Assembly (NCBI GenBank): GCA_964477345.1
Contig: CAYZDL010000036.1
Location: 1 to 6,479, forward strand
Reading direction: 5' to 3'
Source of the DNA: JAJZEO01 sp964477345
Lineage (GTDB): Bacteria; Chlamydiota; Chlamydiia; Chlamydiales; 2-12-FULL-49-11
Length of the DNA: 6,479 nt
A program made the translations under genes and the position numbers. Below are positions 5,810 through 6,479 of this stretch, piece by piece. How positions within the stretch are numbered: the stretch's first letter is position 1; every line of letters begins with the position of its first letter. A model generated the notes under the pieces. That model was not told the origin of the DNA. It ran no database searches and saw nothing but the letters and a program-made list of their open reading frames with translations.

Positions 5810-6478
5810 TCATTTAAGAACAACCGTTTTGTTGTCATTGATAAAGACTCGATGCTCTGCCGCGTATTTAACCGCTTTTGATAACGTAACAGCCTCTACA
5901 TCAGCACCATAATGAGCAAGGTCCTTGGCTGAGTGGGTGTGGTTGACTCGGATGATCTCTTGGTGGATGATCGGTCCTTCATCGAGGTCGGCAGTAATAA
6001 AGTGGGCCGTGGCTCCGATGATTTTCACCCCTCTATTGTAAGCTTGCGTATAGGGAACAGCTCCTTTAAAACTTGGAAGGAAAGAGTGATGGATATTGAT
6101 CGCTTTGCCTGTGAATTGTTCGCAAAACTTGTTGGATAAGATCTGCATATACCTTGCCAAGATGATCAGGTCGGCTTTGTAAGAATGAAAAAGCTCGGCA
6201 ATTTGGTTTTCTTGAACTTCCTTAATTTCTTGAGTTACAGGAATGTGGTGGTATGGATAGCCATACCACTCTACTAAAGGACGTAAATCGGGATGATTTG
6301 AAACTACAGCAGCAATTTCAACGGGAAGAGCATTTCGATTAGTTTTGGCTAGCAGGTCAACTAGGCAGTGGTCTGGTTTGGAGCATAAGATGAGGAGGCG
6401 GGTTTTTTGATCTTGGGGTATTACACTACATTTGCCGTTAAATTGGTCGAAGACAGGCTTAAGTTTTTGGTTTAGAGT
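5810..6478 (-). CDS. purU: Formyltetrahydrofolate deformylase PurU (5' end outside window)
   Basis: PurU hydrolyses 10-formyltetrahydrofolate to formate and tetrahydrofolate, balancing one-carbon pools. The frame stays open from the TGA stop at 5812-5810 to the right edge, giving 222 residues; E. coli PurU is about 280, so roughly 60 N-terminal residues, most of the ACT domain, are missing. From the edge the visible sequence begins TLNQKLKPVFDQF (end of the ACT region), then RLLILCSKPDHCLVDLL starts the formyltransferase fold, with LPVEIAAVVSNHPDLR, ADLIILARYMQ and INIHHSFLPSFKGA following. The catalytic trio is intact: Asn128 and His130 in INIHHS and Asp166 in ADLDEGPI (fragment numbering), with the same 36-residue His-Asp spacing as the GART enzyme family. 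Internal TTG or ATG codons near 6160 are not the start, because homology runs upstream through them. Identity is secure; the true start cannot be given. Confidence 0.95.
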   Translation of the reverse strand, partial: TLNQKLKPVFDQFNGKCSVIPQDQKTRLLILCSKPDHCLVDLLAKTNRNALPVEIAAVVSNHPDLRPLVEWYGYPYHHIPVTQEIKEVQENQIAELFHSYKADLIILARYMQILSNKFCEQFTGKAINIHHSFLPSFKGAVPYTQAYNRGVKIIGATAHFITADLDEGPIIHQEIIRVNHTHSAKDLAHYGADVEAVTLSKAVKYAAEHRVFINDNKTVVLK

Positions 6479-6479
6479 G

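Noticed and set aside
5810..6160. purU as a short gene of 116 codons starting near 6160
   Set aside because: The frame is open upstream to the window edge, and the upstream translation matches the PurU formyltransferase fold, so the gene is cut by the window and is not truncated.

Overview
The window looks like chromosomal DNA from a member of the Chlamydiae. It is probably an environmental, Parachlamydia-, Waddlia- or Simkania-like lineage rather than Chlamydia itself, but the genus cannot be fixed from this sequence. The case rests on two genes. The first, at 33-1325 (minus), resembles the chlamydial CHLPS-type (DUF818) membrane-anchored alpha/beta hydrolases. The second is a tRNA-guanine transglycosylase with an unusual substrate pocket (LDEL, VIHGG, IGGSMGK), which matches what I recall of the Chlamydia trachomatis enzyme and not the Zymomonas/E. 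coli type. Gene density is high, homopolymer A/T tracts are common, and there is no mobile element, CRISPR array, rRNA or tRNA.

Layout from left to right: (1) 33-1325 minus, CHLPS/DUF818-type hydrolase. (2) 1326-1460, a divergent intergenic region with a good promoter for the hydrolase and a strong Shine-Dalgarno site for the next gene. (3) 1461-2066 plus, a 201-residue membrane-anchored protein I do not recognise. (4) 2069-2986 minus, a ten-helix EamA/DMT transporter that converges on the orphan gene with only two bases between the stop codons. (5) 3015-4136 minus, tgt. (6) 4126-4779 minus, a YhhQ-family queuosine-precursor transporter. (7) 4772-5122 minus, a CGFS monothiol glutaredoxin. (8) 5123-5271, a 149-bp gap with a weak promoter candidate. 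(9) 5272-5787 minus, a hotdog-fold acyl-CoA thioesterase. (10) 5810 to the right edge, minus, formyltetrahydrofolate deformylase (purU), whose 5' end lies outside the window.

The minus-strand genes fall into two probable transcription units. One is purU followed by the thioesterase (22 bp apart). The other is grxD-yhhQ-tgt, with 8- and 11-bp overlaps, followed 28 bp later by the EamA transporter. The overlap of yhhQ with tgt is functionally coherent: the transporter brings in a deazaguanine precursor (queuine or preQ1) and Tgt swaps it into position 34 of GUN-anticodon tRNAs. The pocket substitutions suggest queuine, taken from the eukaryotic host, as the substrate. The most interesting content is this compact queuine-salvage unit, the unusual TGT active site, and the orphan membrane protein with a T9 tract near its start. 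I found no clearly new multi-gene system; most of the window is ordinary core chromosome.
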